Part shown: piece by piece, positions 7,714 to 15,160 of the stretch | Numbering within the stretch: position 1 is the first letter of the stretch | How the letters are laid out: the number at the start of each line of letters is the position of its first letter | NCBI GenBank assembly: GCA_963656345.1 | Contig: CAVKHY010000025.1 | Location: 1-26,179 of the forward strand | Source of the DNA: CAKUFA01 sp963656345 | GTDB lineage: Bacteria; Bacillota; Clostridia; Christensenellales; Aristaeellaceae | DNA: 26,179 bases | Direction: 5' to 3' | Program-made: the position numbers and the translations under genes | Notes under the pieces: model-generated | The model's database searches: none | What the model saw: only the letters and a program-made list of their open reading frames with translations | What the model was told of the DNA's origin: nothing

Positions 7714-7722
7714 GTTTGGTCA
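7704..7722 (-). promoter_or_regulatory. Direct repeat at the -35 of the phosphonate promoter
   Basis: TGACCAAAC occurs twice on the minus strand (7714-7722 and 7704-7712), ten bases apart, one helical turn. The downstream copy contains most of the -35 box. Two same-face repeats are a typical layout for a transcription-factor site; which factor is unknown. Confidence 0.45.
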
Positions 7723-7752
7723 TCTCTCAGGAGTCCTTATCAAAACAGGTTG

Positions 7753-8445
7753 TCACAGAAAGTTCGCATAAATGGTTGCAAACACCACCGTCATGACCCC
7801 GGCTACCGCAATGGACAGGCTGCTCATGGCGCCTTCCGTTTCACCCAGCTCCATGGCTTTCACCGTACCGATAGCGTGAGCAGAGGAGCCCAGTGCCACG
7901 CCCTTGGCAATCGGATCAGTAATGTGGAAGAGCTTCAGCACCCCTTCCCCGATGGCATTGCCCAGGATCCCCGTGATGATAATGGCTGCCGCAGTAATGG
8001 AGGTATATCCTCCCAGCTGCTCCGCAACCCCCATGCCAATGGCTGTGGTAACGGATTTAGGCAGCAGGGTCACATACTCCGCATGACCAATACCGAACAG
8101 AGCGCACAGGGCAAGAATGCAAGTCACGCTGGTGATCACTCCGGAAAGGATGCCGCACAGCAAGGCCCGGTAATTTTTCTTCAGCATATCCAGCCGCTCG
8201 TAAAGCGGAATCGCCAGGCAAACCGTGGCCGGTGTCAGAAATTTTGACAACATGTTTGCACTGGTCAGGTAGTCTTCATACTTCACGCCCGTCAGCAGCA
8301 GTACCCCCATGGTAAGTACAATCGCAATCAACAGGGGATTCAGTAAAGGAGAGCGGAATCGCTTCTTCAGCGCCATGCCTGCCATATAAGCGGCCAGGCT
8401 GAGTGCCAAGCCGAAAAAAGAAGAACCACTCAAAAACTCAGTCAT
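7753..8445 (-). CDS. lrgB: LrgB/CidB family membrane protein
   Basis: A 230-residue polytopic membrane protein with the family signatures LLPKSVTTAIGM, TAAAIIITGILGN and GSSAHAIGTVKAMELGETEGAMSS in the usual order, full length for LrgB. Its start overlaps the end of lrgA by 8 bases. LrgAB/CidAB proteins were first tied to murein hydrolase control; related pairs in Bacillus (PftAB) and Streptococcus mutans act in pyruvate transport. There is no LytST-type two-component system in the window. Downstream, the phosphonate operon lies 94 bases away on the same strand with no clear terminator between, so read-through is possible. Confidence 0.92.
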   Translation of the reverse strand: MTEFLSGSSFFGLALSLAAYMAGMALKKRFRSPLLNPLLIAIVLTMGVLLLTGVKYEDYLTSANMLSKFLTPATVCLAIPLYERLDMLKKNYRALLCGILSGVITSVTCILALCALFGIGHAEYVTLLPKSVTTAIGMGVAEQLGGYTSITAAAIIITGILGNAIGEGVLKLFHITDPIAKGVALGSSAHAIGTVKAMELGETEGAMSSLSIAVAGVMTVVFATIYANFL

Positions 8446-8797
8446 GCTTTTTCGCCGCCTTCCGCTGCATCAGTTGGGTCACTCTGCCGCTGACTGCCAT
8501 CACGGCCACCGTGGATACCACGATGATCACCAGCACCGGCAGCAAAATCGGCTGCAGCAGCCCCCAAGAATTCATCAGCCCCACCCCTGCCGGAATAAAG
8601 GTCAGGGACATGATGTCAATCAGGAACTTGCCCGTTCCCTTGACAGCCTTTAGCGGGATGATGCCGGTGCACAATCCCGTAAACAGGATCAGCAGGCCAT
8701 AAATGCTGGCAGGCACCGGCAGTGGAATCAGGGCGCTCAGCCCTTCCCCGATCAGCGATATGAACAGAATAATCAGGAATTCCATGATGTAGTGCAT
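8438..8797 (-). CDS. lrgA: LrgA/CidA family membrane protein
   Basis: A 119-residue, four-helix holin-like protein. It has the family pattern IPLPVPASIYGLLILF (about 23-38) and a FIPAGVGLMNSWG segment (about 67-79). GGAGG lies 8 bases before the ATG at 8797, and its own promoter is upstream. It is the first gene of lrgAB and should form a membrane complex with LrgB. Confidence 0.92.
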   Translation of the reverse strand: MHYIMEFLIILFISLIGEGLSALIPLPVPASIYGLLILFTGLCTGIIPLKAVKGTGKFLIDIMSLTFIPAGVGLMNSWGLLQPILLPVLVIIVVSTVAVMAVSGRVTQLMQRKAAKKHD

Positions 8798-8829
8798 GGT
8801 TTTCGCCTCCGCTGTGTCAATCGTTGGGG

Positions 8830-8858
8830 ATTATACCGCAGGCATCTGTCTGCTGCAA
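8830..8858 (-). promoter_or_regulatory. Sigma-A promoter of lrgAB
   Basis: On the minus strand TTGCAG (8853-8858), a 17-base spacer and perfect TATAAT (8830-8835) lie 32 bases before the lrgA start codon. Confidence 0.75.
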
Positions 8859-9004
8859 GCTGATGATCCGTCCACATATCTACCATTCCTGCCATGAATA
8901 AAGGTATTTTGCATTGCTTCGTCGAATGTTCCATCTTTGAGGTATACTTTGCCACGGACAGCAGGAAGTTTTTTATCGATAGACGACCTGAAAGGAGACT
9001 CTTT

Positions 9005-9994
9005 ATGACGAATATTGCGATTCTCGGTGCTGGCAGCATTGCCCGTGCCATGGCCAAAACCCTGCGAGGCATGAAGGCACAGGGCGAGGATGTTTCCCTG
9101 TACGCCGTTGCCTCCCGTGATTTCACCCGTGCTCAAGCCTTTGCCGATGCCGAAGGTTTTCAAAAGGCTTACGGATCCTATGAAGAGATGGTTTGCGATC
9201 CGGCCGTGGAGCTGGTGTACATCGCCACGCCTCATTCCCATCATGCCGCCCATGTGCGTCTGTGTGTGGAACACGGAAAGGCCGTGTTGTGCGAAAAAGC
9301 CTTCACCGCCAATGCTGCCCAGGCGCAGGAAGTGTTGACGCTGGCGGAAGACCGTGGGGTGCTGGTGACAGAGGCTATTTGGACCCGGTACATGCCTTCC
9401 AGAGAGATCATTCAAGCCTTCATAACCAAGGGTGCCATTGGCGAACCTGTTTTGCTGACCGCCAATCTCGGCTATCCCGTTGCCGACAGGGAGCGGATCA
9501 AGCAGCCTGAGCTTGCCGGCGGTTCCCTGCTGGATCTGGGCGTCTATCCCCTCAATTTTGCTTCCATGGTCTTCGGCACGGATGTAGCGCAGGTGGAAGG
9601 CACCTGCAGCAAACTGCCCACCGGTGTGGATGAAACGGACAACATCACCCTGACCTTTGGAGACGGTCGGCAGGCGCTGCTTTCCGCCTGCTGCTCCTGC
9701 CGAATGAATCGTCGGGGCACAATTTACGGCACCACCGGCTACCTTGAGGTAGATAACATCAACAATCCCCAGACCATCACCTTGTATACGAATGCAGACA
9801 ACTATGCCAACGGCACGGTGTACCCTGTGCCCAAGCAGATTACAGGGTATGAATATGAGGTCATGTCCTGCCTGGATGCCCTCAAGAACGGCCGCATTGA
9901 GTGCCCTGAAATGCCCCATCAAGAAACCCTGCGCATGATGCGCCTCATGGATCAGCTGCGGTACAGCTGGGGCATTCACTATCCTTTTGAGTGA
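9005..9994 (+). CDS. Gfo/Idh/MocA family NAD(P)-dependent oxidoreductase
   Basis: A 329-residue dehydrogenase. I start it at 9005 because AAAGGAGA lies just upstream and MTNIAILGAG begins the Rossmann fold directly; the frame opens further up at 8894 with no basis. The nucleotide loop is GAGSIARAMAKTL (8-20). CEKAFTANAAQAQEV (96-110) replaces the usual EKP with EKA, and VTEAIWTRYMPS resembles the dimeric dihydrodiol dehydrogenase branch of the family. The C-terminal part is the substrate-binding sheet domain, with GGSLLDLGVYPLNFA. A TATACT (8943-8948) could be its -10, with no clear -35. It stands alone between lrgAB and the ZorA-like operon; the substrate, probably a sugar or polyol, cannot be told. 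Confidence 0.88.
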   Translation: MTNIAILGAGSIARAMAKTLRGMKAQGEDVSLYAVASRDFTRAQAFADAEGFQKAYGSYEEMVCDPAVELVYIATPHSHHAAHVRLCVEHGKAVLCEKAFTANAAQAQEVLTLAEDRGVLVTEAIWTRYMPSREIIQAFITKGAIGEPVLLTANLGYPVADRERIKQPELAGGSLLDLGVYPLNFASMVFGTDVAQVEGTCSKLPTGVDETDNITLTFGDGRQALLSACCSCRMNRRGTIYGTTGYLEVDNINNPQTITLYTNADNYANGTVYPVPKQITGYEYEVMSCLDALKNGRIECPEMPHQETLRMMRLMDQLRYSWGIHYPFE

Positions 9995-10026
9995 GCATAT
10001 TTTACATTTCATCCATGAATGTGCGG

Positions 10027-10055
10027 TTTACATTCCCAGATGAATCATGTACAAT
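10027..10055 (+). promoter_or_regulatory. Sigma-A promoter of the ZorAB-like operon
   Basis: TTTACA (10027-10032), a 17-base spacer and TACAAT (10050-10055) lie about 35 bases before the start codon at 10091, between the oxidoreductase and the channel gene. The operon therefore has its own housekeeping-type promoter. Confidence 0.8.
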
Positions 10056-10090
10056 GCTTTTATTACCTCACCAAGGAGGATCTGCTTCCC

Positions 10091-11614
10091 ATGAGTTCCC
10101 TTCAAGCATTGCTGCCGAATTTGGCAGATTACCTTGTTTATGCGGCCATTGCCCTGGTTACCCTCACCGGACTGTTCAAATGCCTTGCGCCCCTATGGAG
10201 CACAACGGCCGCTTTGCGCCGTGCCATTCGCCGCCTGCAGAACGATGCCGGAAAGGATCGGGAGAAACCTATTTGGCAGGAACCCCGCTTCATGGGACGG
10301 CGGCTGAAGGGCTGCTGGCTTCGCTTCCTGCAAAATGCCGAGCAGCTGGATCGCCGCGGTCTGCCTTGCAATGTGGAGGACTACATCAACGATGATACGG
10401 TTACCCACGGCCCCGGCAATGCAACCCTGGCGGAACTGATCCCCAGCCTGCTGACCTCCCTGGGTATTCTGGGTACGTTCATCGGCCTGATGCAGGGTCT
10501 GACCGGTCTTGATATGTCTGATGCTGCCAGCCTGATGAACGGCATTCCCGTGCTGCTGGATGGCATGCGCTTTGCCTTCGGCACCTCGGTGGCCGGCATT
10601 ACCTGCTCCCTGATTTTCAATATGCTGAACCGCATTCTGCAAGGCTCCAGCTATCGTGCCATTGACGACTTTGTGGAATCCTTCACTCAGTTGGCCATGC
10701 AGCGCCCGCTAGACAACGATGTGCAGATGATTTGCCAGAATCAGGATCGCAATAACATGCTCTTCAATGCCACCGACGCTTTGCCCTCACAAATGGCAGA
10801 CGCTGTGGAGCTGGCCGTGAACCGTGCCATGCAGCCCGTGACACACTCCATGGACGCCTTCCTGGTAGGTGCCACCCGGGCGCAGGTGGACGGAGTCAGC
10901 CGAATCGTCAACAACTTTGTGGATCAGATGAATGCTTCCCTGGATCATCAATTTTTGACCCTTGGGCAAACCTTGACGGAAATCAATCAGAACCAGCTGT
11001 CCGGTCTCAAGCGGCTGGAGGATTCCCTTTCCGCTGCCAATACCATCGTCCACGATGCCATGCAGCTGCATCAAATCAGTCAAGGGGTTACCAAGCAGTT
11101 TGAAAGTTATGTGCAGAGCCTGAATGAAGCCGGCCGCCGGGATGCCCATTTCGAAGAAAGCAGTGCCCAGCTGTTGGAAAAGCTTCATGCCGCCGCCCAG
11201 CAGCAAAGCGGTGCCATTGCTTCCCTGCGAACCTGTCAGGATCAGCTGGCTGTCTCTTTGAAGCAGTTCACCGATACCGGCAGCAGTGCTGCAAACAGCC
11301 TGAAGAAGGCTGGCGATGCGGGAGCAGCTTCCTTCTCCGACGCTTCCCGTACCATGCAGGAGGCAAGCCGCATGCTGTCTACCTCTTATCAGACTTTCGT
11401 AACCGATGTGGTAGAAGGCATGTCCCGTTCTCTGGGGCTGTTTGAAACCAACATGACTTCCGTCGTAACGGCTCTGTCCGATCAGCTTCAGTCCTTTTCC
11501 CTTTCCGGCGCTTCAGCTGCCCAGATCAGTGAAATGCAGAAGCTGATGACCTCCATGGCAGCCAGCCTGAAGAGCGCAGAAAAGAGTCTTTCATCCCTCG
11601 CTGAGGAGGGCTAA
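10091..11614 (+). CDS. MotA/TolQ/ExbB-type proton channel protein, ZorA-like, with long helical tail
   Basis: A 507-residue membrane protein. I start it at 10091 (MSSLQAL) after AAGGAGG, although the frame opens at 10019. Three hydrophobic helices are at about 13-35, 113-137 and 157-181. The last two hold the MotA/TolQ/ExbB core: SLLTSLGILGTFIGLMQGL, then GMRFAFGTSVAGITCSLIFN. The remaining 320 or so residues are a mostly helical, Gln/Ala/Ser-rich cytoplasmic tail. A channel core followed by a long helical tail is the build of ZorA from the Zorya anti-phage systems and differs from the short TolQ/ExbB. It is followed after 2 bases by a MotB/ZorB-like gene. The pair should form a proton-driven rotary motor. 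No flagellar, Tol or Ton genes are nearby. What the tail acts on is unknown. Confidence 0.85.
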   Translation: MSSLQALLPNLADYLVYAAIALVTLTGLFKCLAPLWSTTAALRRAIRRLQNDAGKDREKPIWQEPRFMGRRLKGCWLRFLQNAEQLDRRGLPCNVEDYINDDTVTHGPGNATLAELIPSLLTSLGILGTFIGLMQGLTGLDMSDAASLMNGIPVLLDGMRFAFGTSVAGITCSLIFNMLNRILQGSSYRAIDDFVESFTQLAMQRPLDNDVQMICQNQDRNNMLFNATDALPSQMADAVELAVNRAMQPVTHSMDAFLVGATRAQVDGVSRIVNNFVDQMNASLDHQFLTLGQTLTEINQNQLSGLKRLEDSLSAANTIVHDAMQLHQISQGVTKQFESYVQSLNEAGRRDAHFEESSAQLLEKLHAAAQQQSGAIASLRTCQDQLAVSLKQFTDTGSSAANSLKKAGDAGAASFSDASRTMQEASRMLSTSYQTFVTDVVEGMSRSLGLFETNMTSVVTALSDQLQSFSLSGASAAQISEMQKLMTSMAASLKSAEKSLSSLAEEG

Positions 11615-11616
11615 CC

Positions 11617-12723
11617 ATGGCAAGAATCAGAAACCACAACAGCCGATCCGGTCGAGGGTCAGGAGCATCCGGTGCCAGCTGGATCAGCTATTCCGACATG
11701 ATGGCTTCCCTGCTGCTGGTGTTCGTGCTGATCATTTGCGTCAGCCTGTACCAGTACTTCACCATGCTGGAGACCAAGACCAACGAACTACAAGAGAAGG
11801 AAACCCAGCTAGCTGCCCAGCAAACCACGCTGAATCAGCAGGCTGCGACCATGTCTGCTCAGCAGACCGAGCTGGACGAGCAGAAGGCGGCATTGGATAC
11901 AGCCAATGCTTCTCTGGCCGAAAGGGAAGAGGAATTATCTACCCTGCAAACCCAACTGACCGCCCAACAGACCCAGTTGGATACCGCCACCCAGCAATTA
12001 GCCGTGCAGCAGCAAACATTGGCCCGGCAGCAGACCGACCTGGACACAGCCAATGCCTCCCTGGCTGCAAGAGAGCAGGAGCTCACCACCTTGCAAAGCC
12101 AGCTGACTGCCCAGCAAGCTCAACTGGACACGGCAACCCAGCAGCTGGCGCAACAGCAGCAAGCCTTGACCGAGCAGACAGCGAAAATTGATGACTTGGT
12201 TGGCGTACGGAGCGAGATCATTGCTACCCTGTCTTCCGCCTTGTCTTCCGCCAATCTGCATGCCACGGTGGACAGCACCACCGGCGACATTCAGCTGGAC
12301 AGCGCCGTTTTCTTCGAAACAGGATCTTATAAAATCAAGGATGAAGGCCGTGCCCTGCTGGATGAATTTGTTCCCGTCTACTTGGGTGTACTGCTAAAGA
12401 GCGAGTACAGCGACTATTTGGGCGAAATCATCATTGAAGGTCACACGGACTCTACCGGCAGCTACCTGAACAATTTGGAGCTGAGCCAGAACCGGGCGCT
12501 TGCGGTCGCTAAGTATTGCCTGCAGATGACTTCCCTGACGGAAGAACAGCGCACCCTGCTTCGGAAGATTCTGACCGCCACAGGCCGCAGCAATTCTTCC
12601 CCTGTATACAATGCGGACGGAACGGAAAACCTGGACGCTTCCCGCCGGGTGGAATTCAAATTCAGCCTCCGTGACGCGGAAATGATTGAAGAAATGAATC
12701 GCCTGCTTTCAGGCCAAGAATAA
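11617..12723 (+). CDS. MotB/ZorB-like OmpA-family protein with long duplicated coiled coil
   Basis: A 368-residue membrane-anchored protein and likely partner of the upstream channel. One N-terminal helix (about 28-48) starts with SYSDMMASLLLVFVL; D27 sits where MotB and ZorB carry the proton-binding aspartate. A Gln/Ala/Leu coiled coil (about 52-195) follows on the outer side, then an OmpA-type peptidoglycan-binding domain (about 210-350). That domain has EGHTDSTGS (274-282, with D278), LELSQNRALAVAKYC and ASRRVEF (R343/R344). GAGGAGG overlaps the previous stop codon and sets the start. Canonical ZorB and MotB lack a coiled coil this long; it would put about 20 nm between the membrane and the wall anchor. 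The family call is firm; the system it serves is not known. Confidence 0.88.
   Translation: MARIRNHNSRSGRGSGASGASWISYSDMMASLLLVFVLIICVSLYQYFTMLETKTNELQEKETQLAAQQTTLNQQAATMSAQQTELDEQKAALDTANASLAEREEELSTLQTQLTAQQTQLDTATQQLAVQQQTLARQQTDLDTANASLAAREQELTTLQSQLTAQQAQLDTATQQLAQQQQALTEQTAKIDDLVGVRSEIIATLSSALSSANLHATVDSTTGDIQLDSAVFFETGSYKIKDEGRALLDEFVPVYLGVLLKSEYSDYLGEIIIEGHTDSTGSYLNNLELSQNRALAVAKYCLQMTSLTEEQRTLLRKILTATGRSNSSPVYNADGTENLDASRRVEFKFSLRDAEMIEEMNRLLSGQE
11893..12186 (+). repeat. Two 147-bp direct repeats coding seven-heptad coiled-coil units
   Basis: Codons 93-141 (11893-12039) and 142-190 (12040-12186) of the ZorB-like gene code near-identical 49-residue units, each beginning LDTANASLA and each exactly seven heptads long. 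The unit length keeps both reading frame and coiled-coil register, so gain or loss of a unit would change reach without breaking the helix. Confidence 0.85.
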
Positions 12724-12735
12724 GGAGTGCAGCCC

Positions 12736-13215
12736 ATGAAGTATGTTGCGATTTTTCTGGTCATTGTCACCCTGGTCTGCGGTGCGGGGGTAGGCTGGCT
12801 GTATATGAATACCAATGTAACGGTGGAAGCCATCGGCGTAGTCGCCGTGGAAGCCTCCACTCAGGAAGATTACTTTGCCACCCTGCGTGATCAGCTGGAA
12901 ACAGGCTGTGTAGAAGGAACACAATTCAGTCAGGCCACCTTGGGCACATCTGACCAGTATCAGTTTTACACCTACACAGTGCGTTTGAAGAACAGCTGTT
13001 TCATTACCGCTGACATGGTAGAGGTGCAGGTCACCCCCATGGAAGGCGATGTGATGCAAATCGGCACGGAAACTGCCCTTGCCCTGCCTGCCCAATCTAC
13101 CGGAGATATTCAAGCCACCATCCTCACGGATGTGAATATGCATTCCGTTCGTGAGCTTACCATTACCTACTACATGTGGGGCTTGCCTTTCTCCCTGAAA
13201 ACAACGGCAAGATAA
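12736..13215 (+). CDS. Membrane-anchored extracytoplasmic protein of unknown function
   Basis: A 159-residue protein that I do not recognise. It starts at the ATG at 12736 with AAGGAG 8 bases upstream; an in-frame GTG at 12727 overlaps that site. Residues 3-23 are a single membrane helix or uncleaved signal anchor (YVAIFLVIVTLVCGAGVGWLY). The rest should lie outside the membrane and is beta-rich, with alternating segments such as YQFYTYTVRLKNSC and RELTITYYMWGLPF, perhaps an Ig-like or FxLYD-type sandwich. It begins 12 bases after the ZorB-like gene and ends just before the operon terminator, so it is probably the third part of that motor complex. It is not a ZorC, ZorD or ZorE homologue by size or motif. 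Confidence 0.75.
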   Translation: MKYVAIFLVIVTLVCGAGVGWLYMNTNVTVEAIGVVAVEASTQEDYFATLRDQLETGCVEGTQFSQATLGTSDQYQFYTYTVRLKNSCFITADMVEVQVTPMEGDVMQIGTETALALPAQSTGDIQATILTDVNMHSVRELTITYYMWGLPFSLKTTAR

Positions 13216-13268
13216 AAGTCACATTTCGCATGGGCATTCTTCCCAAGAAAAATTCCTCTTGTTGCATG

Positions 13269-13311
13269 AAAAAAGCTATGGCGAAGCAATCTGCTCCTCC
13301 ATAGCTTTTTT
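13269..13311. terminator. Bidirectional terminator between the ZorAB-like operon and ABC exporter
   Basis: AAAAAAGCTATGG (13269-13281) and CCATAGCTTTTTT (13299-13311) are perfect inverted arms around a 17-base loop, with A/T runs on both outer flanks. It lies between the stop codons at 13215 (plus) and 13328 (minus), so it can end transcription from both sides. Confidence 0.9.
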
Positions 13312-13327
13312 CGTGCTGATAGATGAT

Positions 13328-14002
13328 TCACTGATTTGCAATCGTACCGTCCACAATGGTTACGATCCGCTTGCAAGATTGCGCAACATGGTCATCATGG
13401 GTAACAATGATGATGGTCTTCCCTTGTTCGTTCATTTGCTGAAAGAGCTTTATGATCTTTTCCGTGTTCTCGCTATCCAATGCTCCAGTGGGCTCATCTG
13501 CCAAAATGACCTCCGGATCACACACCAGTGCCCTGGCAATGGCAACACGCTGCTTCTCGCCGCCTGAAAGCTTTGCTACCCGCTTCCTGGCCAAATGAGC
13601 GATGCCCACTTTGCGCAATTGCTCCAGTGCAAGTACATCAGCCATCGACATTTTCGTCTTGGAAAAAAGAAGCGGCGTCGCCACATTTTGCAGTGCATCG
13701 TCATCTTCAATCAGTGCAAAATGCTGGGTAACAAAGCCGAAGCAGGTATTCCGCATGGTGGCCAAGCGAGCGTTGGACATTGCTGCAACATTTTCCCCGT
13801 TCAGCAGGTACGTACCCCCAGTGGGCTTATCCAGGCATCCGATCATATGCAGCAGGGTGGATTTTCCTGCCCCTGAAGCGCCCTTAATAGCGACCATATC
13901 GCCCTTATCAACCGTCAGATTAATATCCTTTAATGCCTGAAAGGCCGGCGCATGACGGGATGCCCCATAGGTTTTTGCAATATTCTTCAGTTCGATCAGC
14001 AT
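13328..14002 (-). CDS. ABC transporter ATP-binding protein (MacB/LolD type)
   Basis: A 224-residue ATPase of an export-type ABC system. It has Walker A GASGAGKST (41-49), signature LSGGEKQR, Walker B VILADEPTGALDSEN and the switch His in IIIVTHDD. The size and the GALDSENTEKI region match the MacB/LolD/FtsE-like clade, which uses ATP for mechanical transport through FtsX-type permeases. A GGGGAG site precedes the ATG at 14002. It is the last gene of a three-gene minus-strand operon, 3 bases after its permease partner. Confidence 0.92.
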   Translation of the reverse strand: MLIELKNIAKTYGASRHAPAFQALKDINLTVDKGDMVAIKGASGAGKSTLLHMIGCLDKPTGGTYLLNGENVAAMSNARLATMRNTCFGFVTQHFALIEDDDALQNVATPLLFSKTKMSMADVLALEQLRKVGIAHLARKRVAKLSGGEKQRVAIARALVCDPEVILADEPTGALDSENTEKIIKLFQQMNEQGKTIIIVTHDDHVAQSCKRIVTIVDGTIANQ

Positions 14003-14005
14003 ACG

Positions 14006-15157
14006 TCATTCTCCCCCATTCAAGTTTCGTAAGGATTCGCTGATATCGTGGTGCAGAAGATTGCGAATAAAAGCAGCACCGGTTCCAAAGAAGATTACCG
14101 ACAGATAAACAACCACCGTACCATACAGCCATGCATGTCTGCTGCCGGTGAGCCACTCCGTGCGCAGCAGCCCGTACCGATCCATCAAGGCGGTAGCACC
14201 AAGAATCACCACCATCAAGATCACATGCCGCAGCACCTCAATTCCTACACACTGCTCCCACTTCATGCCGGTTAGGTAATAAATAGCGTAATCCCTTCGG
14301 CAGCTCAGATTATGGATGACCTCGCTACTCAAAATCACGATGGATGCAAGCAAGAAGAACAGCCCGAACAAAAGCCCCTCGGATGCAATCAGTTCGGAAG
14401 ACGAGTTTTGATAGTTCCGAATCATTTGGTTGATTGCCTGAATGCGACCATACTGGCCGTATTTCGAAATCAATTGATCCTCTGTCCTGTCAGACAAAAG
14501 GAACAGTGTCCGAATCGTGCTTTCACCATTCTGATTATTCGGCAGTGTGCCTGCCACTTGATACCGATTAATCAAAATCACGGAAGATTGTTCAATGAAG
14601 GAGTCTACCTCGCTGGACATGCCGCTGGGCAGCAAATACTGCGTAGGCGTTGCCAGAACGCCAATCACCTGAATATCCAGTGTGCCGGAGTTTTCAACCG
14701 TTATGGTCGCCGTGTTTCCCACACGCAGTCCCATATCCGCTGAAACAACCGCCGGACAAGGATCAACCGCATTCTGGTCAGTGGAAAGCCACACGCCGTC
14801 TGCCAATTTGGGTGTATAGATCATCGTCAGATCGCTATTGTATGCACCCAGCGAAAAAGGCTGACTATCCAGGGCACATCCCAGTATTTCCGCAGTTCCC
14901 ACCCTGTAAATTTCTGTATCTTCCTTCAGCATGCTGATGATGGCATCTTCTTCATCCTGGTAGTATTCAAATTCGCTAAGGACATACAAGGCGTCATTCT
15001 GTAATTCTTCTACGGCTCGCTGATTATCAATTCGGTCACTGATATAAACAAACAGCTCCGTCAATATCATGATCGAAACAAGAACTTCTGCAAGGATGAG
15101 CAGATTCAGCACAAACTGCTTCTTGAGGAACCGCAGGGCAATCATCAATTTTTTCAT
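14006..15157 (-). CDS. ABC transporter permease, FtsX/MacB type
   Basis: A 383-residue permease with the FtsX-like layout: one N-terminal helix (about 15-37), a large extracytoplasmic domain of about 200 residues, and three C-terminal helices (FGLFFLLASIVILSSEVI, VILMVVILGATALM, WLYGTVVVYLSVIFFGTG). GGGAGGTG precedes the ATG at 15157. It lies 3 bases from both neighbours and resembles the upstream permease in layout but not closely in sequence, so the pair probably forms a heterodimer. The cargo, perhaps a peptide or lipid, cannot be read from the sequence. Confidence 0.85.
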   Translation of the reverse strand: MKKLMIALRFLKKQFVLNLLILAEVLVSIMILTELFVYISDRIDNQRAVEELQNDALYVLSEFEYYQDEEDAIISMLKEDTEIYRVGTAEILGCALDSQPFSLGAYNSDLTMIYTPKLADGVWLSTDQNAVDPCPAVVSADMGLRVGNTATITVENSGTLDIQVIGVLATPTQYLLPSGMSSEVDSFIEQSSVILINRYQVAGTLPNNQNGESTIRTLFLLSDRTEDQLISKYGQYGRIQAINQMIRNYQNSSSELIASEGLLFGLFFLLASIVILSSEVIHNLSCRRDYAIYYLTGMKWEQCVGIEVLRHVILMVVILGATALMDRYGLLRTEWLTGSRHAWLYGTVVVYLSVIFFGTGAAFIRNLLHHDISESLRNLNGGE

Positions 15158-15160
15158 CCC

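Noticed and set aside
7723..7752. Terminator between lrgB and aepY
   Set aside because: I looked for a hairpin followed by T residues on the minus strand and found none convincing.
8831..10012. 393-codon minus-strand frame opposite the oxidoreductase
   Set aside because: The plus-strand gene has a Rossmann motif and ribosome binding site; the minus frame has neither and covers the lrgAB promoter.
10091..12723. Flagellar MotAB stator
   Set aside because: There are no flagellar genes, and the long cytoplasmic tail on the channel protein and the long coiled coil do not fit MotA and MotB.
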